This document shows positions 22,493 to 32,433 of a stretch of 64,000 bases of DNA, in pieces; the stretch's first letter is position 1; every line of letters begins with the position of its first letter. A program made the translations under genes and the position numbers. The notes under the pieces were generated by a model. The model did no database searches, was not told where the DNA came from, and saw only the letters and a list, made by a program, of their open reading frames with translations. The stretch is from Hemerocallis citrina (Eukaryota; Streptophyta; Magnoliopsida; Asparagales; Asphodelaceae): the NCBI GenBank assembly GCA_017893485.1, contig CM030367.1, positions 146,743,767-146,807,766 on the forward strand. Direction: 5' to 3'.

Positions 22493-22592
22493 GTGAGCCG
22501 AGTTCGGCCTAGTGGTCGGCGCTCTGTTTGGTCTTGGTGTGGCGCCTGGTTCGATTCTTGCCTTTGGCATATAAGGAAAAATATTTTTTTTG
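22493..22592 (+). repeat. tRNA-like/SINE-like module 2 in the 5' LTR
   Basis: A second module about 150 bp downstream has an A-box-like GGCCTAGTGGTCGG (22506-22519), a B-box GGTTCGATTCT (22548-22558) and a T run (22584-22591). It differs in sequence from module 1, so it is not a recent tandem copy. It recurs in the 3' LTR at about 29890-29989. Confidence 0.6.
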
Positions 22593-23295
22593 GGTGTTTT
22601 TGAAGTCCAAAAATTATGAAATAAATATGGTAATTCTCATAAAAATACAAGGAATTTTATAAGAGTGATTTGGGTATTTTTAGAATGAAATACAATATGG
22701 TTTGTGAATAAAAGGCATAAATGGAGCTTTGGTTATGAGATATATACTTGTGATTTTTATAACTTATAAAGATAGGCTATTATAAAGTAATTGGCCTAAG
22801 TGCTTGTGGCGTGACATGATTTTATTTATTTTCATTATGAGTATTGTGCAAGATATGAAATATGAAGGTTGAAATGTGATTTTATGAAGTTGTATAAATT
22901 CATGTATGGTTATGAAAATAAAAACCATGATTTATGGAAAAGGAAAAGAAATTGTTGGCTATATGCATGAATTGTTTTCATTACGAACTCATGAATTAAA
23001 AGTATCATCGTGGACTTGTGAATAAAGTGTAATCATGAATTGAAAAAGAATGAGTATGAAACTCGACATGGAAATTGTCAGGAGTTAAAGATTGTGAAAT
23101 GAAATTTGAAATAGAGTAGCTAAGTCTCCCCGGCATTGAGAAAAGTGAATTGAATTGAAATTAGACCGAGGTTGGTCATGATGAATTAAATGAATAAGTC
23201 CGGTCGATGGAGAGGCTAACTCTAGTGATTATTTTGTTCATGATTTTTAAATAAAACTAAGGACTAGTGCATAGTGAAGATGTGATGAAAGTAAG

Positions 23296-23520
23296 AGAAA
23301 AACACTGAGTATGAGGGCCCTGGGTAGCGGCGAGAGCGTATCCCAGGAATTCCCATGACGAGTCTGGGTGAGGATACTGTTCCAGAGTACCGTCCCAGTG
23401 GCGACGCTCGTGGGATGTTTGAAGACTACGGGTGGTGTCATGTTTATGGTGAGAGCGTATTCCAGGAATTCCCATGATGCGTCTGGGTGAGGATACTACT
23501 CCAGAGTGCCTAAACATGAG
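23296..23520 (+). repeat. Internal duplication in the gypsy LTR
   Basis: The segment GAGAGCGTATCCCAGGAATT with its continuation through GTCTGGGTGAGGATACT and CCAGAGT occurs twice, about 120 bp apart. The second copy carries the T/C difference that separates the two LTRs. The 3' LTR has the same arrangement at about 30710-30917. Confidence 0.85.
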
Positions 23521-24116
23521 TTCGTAGGTCAGATAACATCTAGGATACTTACCGTAATTACAGTAGTAGATTAGATCATAACGGGGGATTGAACCCTATA
23601 AAGATGAAGACGAATAAGGGCTTGCCCTCGGACCTATGTAGTATGGGATGCATAGAATCCGAACAAGTGTGCATTAGTGTCATATAATTAACTGCATTAA
23701 GGACTAAGTGCACAATCACAACACGACATCAATAGGGTAGTCCCTTTAGTCTGAATGTGACAAGTTTGTGTTTGTTAAATATGAAATGTTAAGTTATACT
23801 ATTTCCGGCAAGCGAGGACGGCCGTGTATAATGATCGTCGGTTGAATAAACTGACGTACCCACAGTCTAACATGCAGGTAAATGTTATGCTAAAGATTAA
23901 AGAGGATTTGGATGCTTAAAGATTTTATCAAGCTGTTGTACTTGTATTCAATTGTTGTATTTTACTTCCGCTGTGCAAAAGAAAGATGTAATTATGATGT
24001 AAACTCTGATGTATGATGCAAAGTTTTAATTTCCCTGTAAAAGTGTGCTAAGAAAGTGAAAAGATCCTGTAGAACATCTCGAATTCAGTGTAATTGGGAT
24101 TCGGGGCGTTACAGAG

Positions 24117-24128
24117 TGGTATCAGAGC
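24117..24128 (+). other. Primer-binding site TGGTATCAGAGC
   Basis: This perfect initiator tRNA-Met site lies three bases after the 5' LTR, with CAC following as in intact elements. Confidence 0.92.
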
Positions 24129-24282
24129 CACGCTTTCTACACTTTCACACTTGTACAAATTTATAGGGAACGACACCCTAGAAGTGGACATTAGAGTGTG
24201 TGTTTGAATCTAGAGATTTAAATGTAAGTGACTTACATTTGTGTTGCTCTAAGATTTGTGATTTCTCCTCTCTATTTCTAAG

Positions 24283-24708
24283 ATGGCTGATCACTTCGAC
24301 CCTGCTGGAGGCGACGACTGGCACATCATTGAGGAAGAGTACCATCCTGGACAGGCTGATTCCGAGGACGAGTACTACCCTGGGCAAGCTGATTCTGATG
24401 ATGAGGAGTACCCTGAATCCCGAGAGATCACCCCACCTCCGGATTCATCTGACGATTCTTCTTCCGACGAAGAGGAAGTACCAGTTCCAAGTGGTCTTGT
24501 GGCTTCTCTTCAGAGGCAAGTGGAAACCCTGAAGGAGAGAGTTGGATTATTGGAGGATCAGCTGGAGAAGCGGAAGGCTGACTATTCTGTTCTTAGCCAT
24601 CGGATCTGGGAACTTGAGAAGAAAAAGAACCTAACTGATGTGCTGAAGGATGAGGTTGATGAACTGCGGGAAGAACTTCGAGCAGCGAAGAGGACCCGTA
24701 GGAGTTAG
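24283..24708 (+). CDS. 141-residue acidic coiled-coil protein of the gypsy element
   Basis: The ORF starts at an ATG (MADHFDPAGGDDWHIIEEEY) 155 bp after the primer-binding site. Residues 1-65 are strongly acidic and contain a twofold repeat (YHPGQADSEDE then YYPGQADSDDE). Residues 75-135 form a predicted coiled coil (LQRQVETLKERVGLLEDQLE and onward). It ends basic (AAKRTRRS). No Gag capsid core or CCHC knuckle is present, although it sits where gag belongs. About 85 bp of UTR-like sequence separate it from pol. It could be the preserved N-terminal part of gag or an acquired protein; I do not recognise a family. Confidence 0.6.
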   Translation: MADHFDPAGGDDWHIIEEEYHPGQADSEDEYYPGQADSDDEEYPESREITPPPDSSDDSSSDEEEVPVPSGLVASLQRQVETLKERVGLLEDQLEKRKADYSVLSHRIWELEKKKNLTDVLKDEVDELREELRAAKRTRRS

Positions 24709-24794
24709 AGTGTTGTAGCTTCTGTTTCTTTCATTCTGATGTTTTTAAATTCGAATGTATAAAGTTTGGAATTCAATGAAATGGAAATATTGAC

Positions 24795-27700
24795 TTGAAA
24801 GTTCATGTCATATACTTCGAATTTGATGGACCTTTTACATCAGAATATGGAATTAAAGCTGTCGTATTGTTTGATACTGGATCCTCTCATACTTTTGTGT
24901 CTCCAAAGTTTGCTAAAGTGTTGGGAGTTGAACCGAAGATTTTCCCAGGCAAGATCTTATCAGTAGCTACTCCGTCAGGGGAAACTTTAACCACTGATCG
25001 GTATTATGCTGATTGCGAGATCGTGATTGGGGATAGAACCTTTGGCATTGATCTGATCGAACTGACCATCTTGGGAGTCGATGTTATCATTGGCATTGAT
25101 TGGATGTCGGTGTACAGTGCGAGCATCGAGTGTAAGGCCAAGACGGTGACAGTGAAGGCTCCAGGTGGACCTGAAGTCGTGTTCCAAGGGAAGCGGAAAT
25201 GTTCTAAGCTGGTGGCTACTATCCGCAAGGAAGAGACTCCTGTGGAAGTGCAAGGGATTCCTGTGGTTCGGGACTATCCGACTGTGTTCTTGGAAGATTT
25301 TCCTGGGTTACCTCCGCATCGTGATGTAGAGTTCAGCATTACTGTTCAACCGGGAAGTGCACCCATTTCTAAGGCACCTTATAGGATGGCTCCAGTGGAA
25401 CAGGATGAGGTGAAACGGCAGATTGAGGAACTGTTGGGAAAAGGCTTTATTCAACCTAGTGCGTCACCTTGGGGAGCACCAGTGCTTTTGGTAAAGAAGA
25501 AGGATGGATCGATGAGGATGTGTATCGATTACCGAGAGCTGAATAAGGTCACTGTTCAGAATAAGTATCCGATTCCTCGAATTGATGACTTGTTCGATCG
25601 TCTACAAGGAGCAGCTGTATTCTCCAAAATAGATCTTCGATCAGGTTACCACCAAGTTCGAGTGAAAGCTGAAGACGTGCATAAGACTGCATTTAGAACT
25701 CGGCATGGGCATTACGAATTCTTAGTTATGCCATTCGAAGTGACGAATGCACCTGCAATCTTCATGGACTTGATGAACAGAGTTCTGAGGCCGTTTATTG
25801 ATTCTTTCGTCGTGGTGTTTATCGACGATATTCTCGTGTACTCCAAGTCTGAGGAGGAGCACACTGAGCATCTGGCAGCTGTATTGCAGAAGCTGGAAGA
25901 GCAGCAGTTGTATGCCAAGTTATCCAAGTGTGATTTCTGGAAATCTGAAGTGGCATTCCTAGGTCACATCCTTTCTAAGGAGGGAGTGGCAACTGATCCT
26001 CAGAAGATAGAGGCAGTGAGAGATTGGGCGAGGCCTACTACAGTGAAGGAAGTCAGAAGTTTCCTTGGGATGACTGGATATTATCGGAGATTCATTCAAG
26101 GTTATGCTCAGATAGCTGTACCGCTTACAGGGCTGACCAAAAAGAATGTGAGCTTCAAGTGGACCGAGCAATGTGAGGCGAGTTTTCAGGAGTTGAAAGA
26201 TAGACTGACTACTGCACCTATTTTGGCTTTGCCTAGAACTGGTGTTGAGTATGACGTTTATAGCGATGCTTCACATCGGGGGCTTGGTTGTGTCTTAATG
26301 CAAGAAGGAAGAGTAATCGCTTATGGGTCTAGGCAACTAAGACCGCATGAGAAAAATTATCCGACTCATGATCTAGAGTTGGCTGCGATTATTTTTGCTT
26401 TGAAGCAATGGAGGCACTACGTGTACGGTGAGAAGTTGAATATGTGCACGGATCATAAGAGCTTGAAGTATATATATCAGCAGAGGGATCTCAATCTGAG
26501 ACAGCGGAGATGGTTGGAAGTGCTCGAGGATATGCGACCTGAGATTAAGTATCATCCCGGAAAGGCTAATGTTGTTGCTGATGCACTTAGCCGCAAGAGC
26601 AGTTTGGCCTGTTTGATCACGACTCAGAGGCATCTGATTGAGGAGCTGGACCGAGCTGGGATTGAGGTTGTCTTGCAAGGATTGGGAGCATCTTTGGCTC
26701 AGTTGAGGCTTCAGCCTACTCTGAATACAAGGATCATTGCAAGTCAGGAGGTTGATGCTGATATTTTGGAGATGAAGGAGCAGGTTGGTGCTGGCAGGTT
26801 GCCCGGATTTCAAATCAGGGATGGAGTGCTGTGGTTCGGAGATAGGCTGTGCGTTCCAAATCAGGCGGACCTGAAAGAGAGTATTCTTCAGGAGGCGCAT
26901 GCTACTCTTTTGTCGGTACATCCTGGGAGTACTAAGATGTACAAGGACATCAAGCAGCATTTCTGGTGGTCAGGTTTGAAGCGGGATGTGGCTGAATTTG
27001 TCGCGAAGTGTGAGGTTTGTCAGCAAGTCAAAGCCGAAAATCAGAGACCCGGAGGTCTATTACAGCCGTTACCTATTCCGGAATGGAAGTGGGATAACAT
27101 CAGTATGGATTTCATCACGGGATTGCCTAAGAGTTCTAAAGGCAATGATGCAATTTGGGTTATAGTCGATCGACTTACCAAGTCCGCTCACTTTTTGGCA
27201 ATGAAACTCACTGCTTCGATGGACAAGTTGGCTGAGATGTATGTTGGTGAGATTGTCCGACTTCATGGCGTTCCTTCGACCATTGTGTCTGATCGAGATG
27301 CGCGGTTTACTTCGCATTTCTGGAGGAGTCTTCAGGCAGCTTTGGGTACCAAGACGGATTTCAGCACTGCTTTTCATCCGCAAACCGATGGGCAGACCGA
27401 GAGAGTCAATCGTATTCTTGAGGATATGCTCCGGTGTTGTATACTAGACTTCGGAGGCAGTTGGGAAAGGCATTTACCTTTGGTGGAGTTTGCCTACAAC
27501 AACAGTTTTCAGGCCAGTATTGGGATGGCGCCGTACGAAGCTCTGTATGGCAGGAAGTGCAGGACTCCTGTGTGTTGGTATGAAGTAGGGGAGCGTCAGT
27601 TGTTTGGTCCTGAGCTTGTGCAACTGACTTCTGAGAAGATTGATCTGATCAGGAAAAGGTTGGTGGAAGCTCAGAGCAGGCAGAAAAGCTATGCAGACAA

Positions 27701-28145
27701 CCGGAGAAGGGACCTTGAGTTTGAGGTTGGTGACTTCGTCTTTCTGAAGGTATCACCCAGTAAAGGTGTGGTTCGTTTTGGCAAAGGCAGGAAGTTAGCC
27801 CCGAGGTTTATAGGCCCGTATAAGATATTGAAAAGGATCGGGAAAACTGCTTACCGGCTTGAATTACCGGAAGAGTTGTCCCAGGTGCACAATGTCTTTC
27901 ATGTGTCTATGCTGAGAGGTTATATTCCAGACCCGAGTCATCATTTGCCTGAAGTGCCGGAAGGTTTGCAGTTAGACCTGAATTACATCGAGTCTCCTGT
28001 TGAGATTGTTGACCGTAGGGAGAAAGTCTTGAGGAATAAGACGATACCGATGGTCAAGGTAGTCTGGAGAAACCACTTGGTTGAAGAGGCTACTTGGGAA
28101 TCTGAGGAGAGGATGTTGAAGGACTATCCTGAGCTTTTTGCTTGA
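24795..28145 (+). CDS. Gypsy pol: protease, reverse transcriptase, RNase H, integrase, chromodomain-like end
   Basis: The uninterrupted frame of 1116 codons begins at a TTG just after an in-frame stop (24777). No ATG precedes the protease, so pol needs fusion, reinitiation or other unusual translation. Protease: [11 protein letters not shown] (residues 25-35). Reverse transcriptase: residues 195-370, with [28 protein letters not shown] and the FIDDILVYS catalytic box. RNase [16 protein letters not shown] and [10 protein letters not shown]. Integrase: an HHCC finger ([14 protein letters not shown] to CEVCQQ), [19 protein letters not shown] and [13 protein letters not shown] with the D, D, E triad. 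The C-terminus contains [12 protein letters not shown], then [20 protein letters not shown] and [14 protein letters not shown], like Tekay chromodomains. One oddity: the usual Gly in the MPFG-TNAP motif is Glu (MPFEVTNAP). Confidence 0.93.
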   Translation: MKVHVIYFEFDGPFTSEYGIKAVVLFDTGSSHTFVSPKFAKVLGVEPKIFPGKILSVATPSGETLTTDRYYADCEIVIGDRTFGIDLIELTILGVDVIIGIDWMSVYSASIECKAKTVTVKAPGGPEVVFQGKRKCSKLVATIRKEETPVEVQGIPVVRDYPTVFLEDFPGLPPHRDVEFSITVQPGSAPISKAPYRMAPVEQDEVKRQIEELLGKGFIQPSASPWGAPVLLVKKKDGSMRMCIDYRELNKVTVQNKYPIPRIDDLFDRLQGAAVFSKIDLRSGYHQVRVKAEDVHKTAFRTRHGHYEFLVMPFEVTNAPAIFMDLMNRVLRPFIDSFVVVFIDDILVYSKSEEEHTEHLAAVLQKLEEQQLYAKLSKCDFWKSEVAFLGHILSKEGVATDPQKIEAVRDWARPTTVKEVRSFLGMTGYYRRFIQGYAQIAVPLTGLTKKNVSFKWTEQCEASFQELKDRLTTAPILALPRTGVEYDVYSDASHRGLGCVLMQEGRVIAYGSRQLRPHEKNYPTHDLELAAIIFALKQWRHYVYGEKLNMCTDHKSLKYIYQQRDLNLRQRRWLEVLEDMRPEIKYHPGKANVVADALSRKSSLACLITTQRHLIEELDRAGIEVVLQGLGASLAQLRLQPTLNTRIIASQEVDADILEMKEQVGAGRLPGFQIRDGVLWFGDRLCVPNQADLKESILQEAHATLLSVHPGSTKMYKDIKQHFWWSGLKRDVAEFVAKCEVCQQVKAENQRPGGLLQPLPIPEWKWDNISMDFITGLPKSSKGNDAIWVIVDRLTKSAHFLAMKLTASMDKLAEMYVGEIVRLHGVPSTIVSDRDARFTSHFWRSLQAALGTKTDFSTAFHPQTDGQTERVNRILEDMLRCCILDFGGSWERHLPLVEFAYNNSFQASIGMAPYEALYGRKCRTPVCWYEVGERQLFGPELVQLTSEKIDLIRKRLVEAQSRQKSYADNRRRDLEFEVGDFVFLKVSPSKGVVRFGKGRKLAPRFIGPYKILKRIGKTAYRLELPEELSQVHNVFHVSMLRGYIPDPSHHLPEVPEGLQLDLNYIESPVEIVDRREKVLRNKTIPMVKVVWRNHLVEEATWESEERMLKDYPELFA

Positions 28146-28236
28146 TTGTATTTTTGTATCTTCTGTTTTGTTGTGTGTGTTGTATTTTTGTTTTCTTTCT
28201 CGCTCTTGATTGTAGTTCCGGGGACGGAACTATTCT

Positions 28237-28246
28237 AAGGAGGGAG
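28237..28246 (+). other. Polypurine tract
   Basis: AAGGAGGGAG lies three bases before the 3' LTR, the expected priming site for plus-strand DNA synthesis. Confidence 0.85.
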
Positions 28247-28249
28247 TGC

Positions 28250-31200
28250 TGTAATACCCTGATTTTTCAATTAATGAGAAATTATTTATTTTGCACGTGT
28301 TGTGCACGTGCAATATATTTTGTTAGATTATTTTATCAAGATGTGTATGTTTAAATATAATTTTCTCAAATTATTTTAGTACAAAAAGCCTTCTTTAAAA
28401 GCCTTATTTGATTTAACTAAAAAGCCTTTTCTTAAAAAGCCCAAAAACAATTTTATTTTAATTATTTTTATAAAATTATTTTGGCCCAAAAAGAAAGCCC
28501 ATGAATTAATTAATTTTAATTAAACTTGTCATGTAGAAGACTTTTTTTTAAACAAAATTATTTTTATACAATTTTGAAATGTACAAAATTGGCCTAGTTG
28601 CATGCACGTGCACTACACGTACACGTGCAATGCACACTCTCCTAAGGGATGGCCGGTAGCATTCTTTTTGGAGGGAACTTTTGAGTTTGGGTGTGGAGAA
28701 CATGGGGGTAGTTTCAAGGAAGTGGGTAGTTCTTGTAACTTCTACTTTGATCTAAACCCTTCATCCAACAACCACCAAGATGATCTTAGCCCTCCATTCC
28801 CCTCATTTTTTTGTATAAATACCCCCCCCTCATGGCTAACTTTTCATATGCAAAGTGTATTTCTAATTTATAGTATTATTATTATTGTGGGAGTTATAAA
28901 AGATAAGAGAGTTGTGTGGGTTTTGTGTGCTTGGAGTGGCCGGCATCATCAAGGAGCATCGGGTGGAGCTTGAAGGAAGCATTCGGCATAGGCTTGGAGG
29001 CTTGGAGCTTGAGCGCTTTTGGCTAGGAGGCGGTTCGTTCATCTACAAGGATTCGATTACTTTTGTTTGTGTTTCTCTCCAATTGAGGTGGGTAAAACAT
29101 TTTATATTTCTAAAGTAGATCCATGTTAATTTTACACCATTAAAGATGCATGAAAAATATTATAAAGAGCCCACTTAATTTGAGTAGTTAGCATGTGAAT
29201 TGATTGAAATGTATTGAATAACTTATATGGCTCTAGTATTAAGATTAAATTGTGTGTAGATTACCCCATGTTTATTATTGTGAAGTTGTGATAGTGATTA
29301 AATTGAATTAAGAGTGTTGTTATTATGATTAGAGACATGATGTACACTTGTTAATTGTGATAGATGGACCTTCATGTTGATATGAATGTGGACTATGGGA
29401 ATTATATGTGATGGTTGAATTAATAAATAATATCAGTAAATTATCACCATGGAATTAGTGAATAAAAGACTAGTAGATTAAATGTATGGCAATGTCGAAA
29501 ATGCAAATTTTGTAGTTTAATGAATTAATTTTGGATTTTTGTGTGTGAAAAATATATTTTATTAGCACCAAAAATTATATTATTTTACTGGTATGAACTT
29601 TTATGACTGAGGATCTAATCTGGAAGTTTTTATAAAATTTTATCAAAGTAATAAGAAGCTATGGCTTAATGAATATCGAGTTATTTTCAAAACAGTATGA
29701 AAATAATACAAACTGGATTTGATTTGGGTTAGTGACAACCCGAGCCAGTGGCTCAGGTGGTCGGGACCCCGGTTGGCTTCTCTGTGTCGCACGGTTCGAA
29801 CCCCAGGCCGAACACTTTTTTTTTAAAATTACCCCAAAACAGTAAGCAGCGAACCTAAGGGTTATATACAACCCAGTCGCCTATATGACGTGAGCCGAGT
29901 TCGGCCTAGTGGTCGGCGCTCTGTTTGGTCTTGGTGTGGCGCCTGGTTCGATTCTTGCCTTTGGCATATAAGGAAAAATATTTTTTTTGGGTGTTTTTGA
30001 AGTCCAAAAATTATGAAATAAATATGGTAATTCTCATAAAAATACAAGGAATTTTATAAGAGTGATTTGGGTATTTTTAGAATGAAATACAATATGGTTT
30101 GTGAATAAAAGGCATAAATGGAGCTTTGGTTATGAGATATATACTTGTGATTTTTATAACTTATAAAGATAGGCTATTATAAAGTAATTGGCCTAAGTGC
30201 TTGTGGCGTGACATGATTTTATTTATTTTCATTATGAGTATTGTGCAAGATATGAAATATGAAGGTTGAAATGTGATTTTATGAAGTTGTATAAATTCAT
30301 GTATGGTTATGAAAATAAAAACCATGATTTATGGAAAAGGAAAAGAAATTGTTGGCTATATGCATGAATTGTTTTCATTACGAACTCATGAATTAAAAGT
30401 ATCATCGTGGACTTGTGAATAAAGTGTAATCATGAATTGAAAAAGAATGAGTATGAAACTCGACATGGAAATTGTCAGGAGTTAAAGATTGTGAAATGAA
30501 ATTTGAAATAGAGTAGCTAAGTCTCCCCGGCATTGAGAAAAGTGAATTGAATTGAAATTAGACCGAGGTTGGTCATGATGAATTAAATGAATAAGTCCGG
30601 TCGATGGAGAGGCTAACTCTAGTGATTATTTTGTTCATGATTTTTAAATAAAACTAAGGACTAGTGCATAGTGAAGATGTGATGAAAGTAAGAGAAAAAC
30701 ACTGAGTATGAGGGCCCTGGGTAGCGGCGAGAGCGTATCCCAGGAATTCCCATGACGAGTCTGGGTGAGGATACTGTTCCAGAGTACCGTCCCAGTGGCG
30801 ACGCTCGTGGGATGTTTGAAGACTACGGGTGGTGTCATGTTTATGGTGAGAGCGTATCCCAGGAATTCCCATGATGCGTCTGGGTGAGGATACTACTCCA
30901 GAGTGCCTAAACATGAGTTCGTAGGTCAGATAACATCTAGGATACTTACCGTAATTACAGTAGTAGATTAGATCATAACGGGGGATTGAACCCTATAAAG
31001 ATGAAGACGAATAAGGGCTTGCCCTCGGACCTATGTAGTATGGGATGCATAGAATCCGAACAAGTGTGCATTAGTGTCATATAATTAACTGCATTAAGGA
31101 CTAAGTGCACAATCACAACACGACATCAATAGGGTAGTCCCTTTAGTCTGAATGTGACAAGTTTGTGTTTGTTAAATATGAAATGTTAAGTTATACTATT

Positions 31201-31510
31201 TCCGGCAAGCGAGGACGGCCGTGTATAATGATCGTCGGTTGAATAAACTGACGTACCCACAGTCTAACATGCAGGTAAATGTTATGCTAAAGATTAAAGA
31301 GGATTTGGATGCTTAAAGATTTTATCAAGCTGTTGTACTTGTATTCAATTGTTGTATTTTACTTCCGCTGTGCAAAAGAAAGATGTAATTATGATGTAAA
31401 CTCTGATGTATGATGCAAAGTTTTAATTTCCCTGTAAAAGTGTGCTAAGAAAGTGAAAAGATCCTGTAGAACATCTCGAATTCAGTGTAATTGGGATTCG
31501 GGGCGTTACA
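28250..31510 (+). repeat. 3' LTR of the young gypsy element
   Basis: It is virtually identical to the 5' LTR. It begins right after the polypurine tract and ends at the right CCGCC duplication. All short ORFs within it are duplicates of those in the 5' LTR and are not genes. Confidence 0.95.
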
Positions 31511-31515
31511 CCGCC

Positions 31516-32327
31516 CGCAACAGCAAATAGAGAAGTCGACCAATGGTGTTCCTTCTCCTTCCTCACATCGACAGAGAGAGAGAGAGCGCGCGCAGGAGAG
31601 TAGACGGCGCTCAGGACGATGGCGGCAACTGCGATAATGGAGGCACTGTGGCAAGGACGACGATGACCACGGCAGTGGTGCGATCGGGAAGCAATGGCAA
31701 CGACCAACGCGATGCGAAGCAACTCTGTTTTTGCGAAAAAATAGGGAAAACGATGATGGGCTCTGTTCTCGGCTTGGACGGCGACGACGAGAACGATGGG
31801 GGGGTTTCTCCGGAGGTTGAAGGGGGGTGCACGGCGAGGGCAAGGACGAGGCAGTAATGGGGATGGGTTAATGGCGAAGGCGAAGTTGGCAATGGCGATG
31901 GGTGCAGGCTTGGGCGCGACAGGGATGGCGAGGATGGGGAATGATCGGGGCGCGACGATGAGTTGAAGATGACGAGGAGAGGGTGACGATGAGGGTGATG
32001 GAGGTGGACGAAGTTGGCGATCGGCGTGGCGATGGGAGATGGGCTTCGGTTTCTGTTGAAGATGGAACAGAGAGAGGGAGATGAGAGAACGGGTTGAACA
32101 GGAGAGAGGGGGGAGGGTATTCTGGTCTTTTCACTTGCCTCTTAACGGGTTTAAACCGATTAAGGGGTACATTCCAGGAATATTCTGCTAACTTAACTGA
32201 GAAATTAACGACGGGGGTCTTTAGATCCAAATAATAGAAGTTTGGGTGCTATTGAGATATTATAGAAACTTTAGATGTGTGTAGATAATTTCTATAAACT
32301 TTAGGTACCAATAGGTCATTCTCCCTT
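31516..32327. other. Right arm of the MULE-like element, GC-rich then AT-rich
   Basis: It holds GA/GC-rich sequence with ORFs on both strands (31423-32230) dominated by simple-composition residues (Ser, Pro, Arg or Gly, Asp). No domain is recognised. The last 200 bp lead into the terminal inverted repeat. Confidence 0.5.
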
Positions 32328-32433
32328 AAAAAAAATTGAATTACTGACAATGGAATAGTGAAACACTAATATCAATTCCTTTCGAGTTCCAACCAACCCA
32401 AGGCAGCATTAAATATCTAATTAGGGATGGCAT

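Larger units (their letters stand above)
20851..24113 (+). repeat. 5' LTR of the young gypsy element
   Basis: It starts TGTAATACCC and ends TCGGGGCGTTACA. Notable parts are: paired CACGTG boxes 44 bp in (20895 and 20906) and again at 21206 and 21223; a TATA-like TTGTATAAATACCC (21411-21424) before a C run; two tRNA-like modules (22345-22592); and a roughly 120-bp internal duplication (23330-23520). Confidence 0.95.
20851..31510 (+). mobile_element. Young Ty3/gypsy (chromovirus-like) element, TSD CCGCC, gag-less
   Basis: The two LTRs (3263 and 3261 bp) differ by eye at one substitution (T at 23461, C in the other copy) and by two bases in a C run. The element is flanked by CCGCC on both sides (20846-20850 and 31511-31515). 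Primer-binding site, polypurine tract and a long pol ORF are present. Pol ends in a chromodomain-like segment, pointing to the Tekay/Del type of chromovirus. The retrotransposon Gag core and zinc knuckle are missing; a 141-codon acidic coiled-coil ORF occupies that place. The element is about 10.66 kb. Confidence 0.95.
19812..32327. mobile_element. MULE-like element split by the young gypsy insertion
   Basis: The left end (plus) reads AAGGGAGAAGAACCTACAGG. The right end read on the minus strand is AAGGGAGAATGACCTATTGG and continues as TACCTAAAG against CACCAAAAA. The two form an imperfect terminal inverted repeat of about 30 bp. Eight A residues on each side are compatible with an 8-9 bp duplication but are not informative. 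Removing the gypsy element and one CCGCC leaves about 1.85 kb. The interior holds low-complexity AT repeats on the left and GC-rich sequence on the right. No transposase is visible, so it would be non-autonomous. Confidence 0.5.

Noticed and set aside
22345..22592. Functional tRNA genes
   Set aside because: A and B boxes are present but I cannot fold complete cloverleaves with intact acceptor stems; tRNA-derived SINE-like sequence fits better.
22262..22650. Minus-strand ORFs in the gypsy LTRs (also at 29659-30047)
   Set aside because: They are duplicated with the LTR and overlap the tRNA-like modules; no coding signature.
25000..27400. Several minus-strand ORFs up to 195 codons within the gypsy pol
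   Set aside because: They are antisense shadows of the intact pol frame, without their own motifs.
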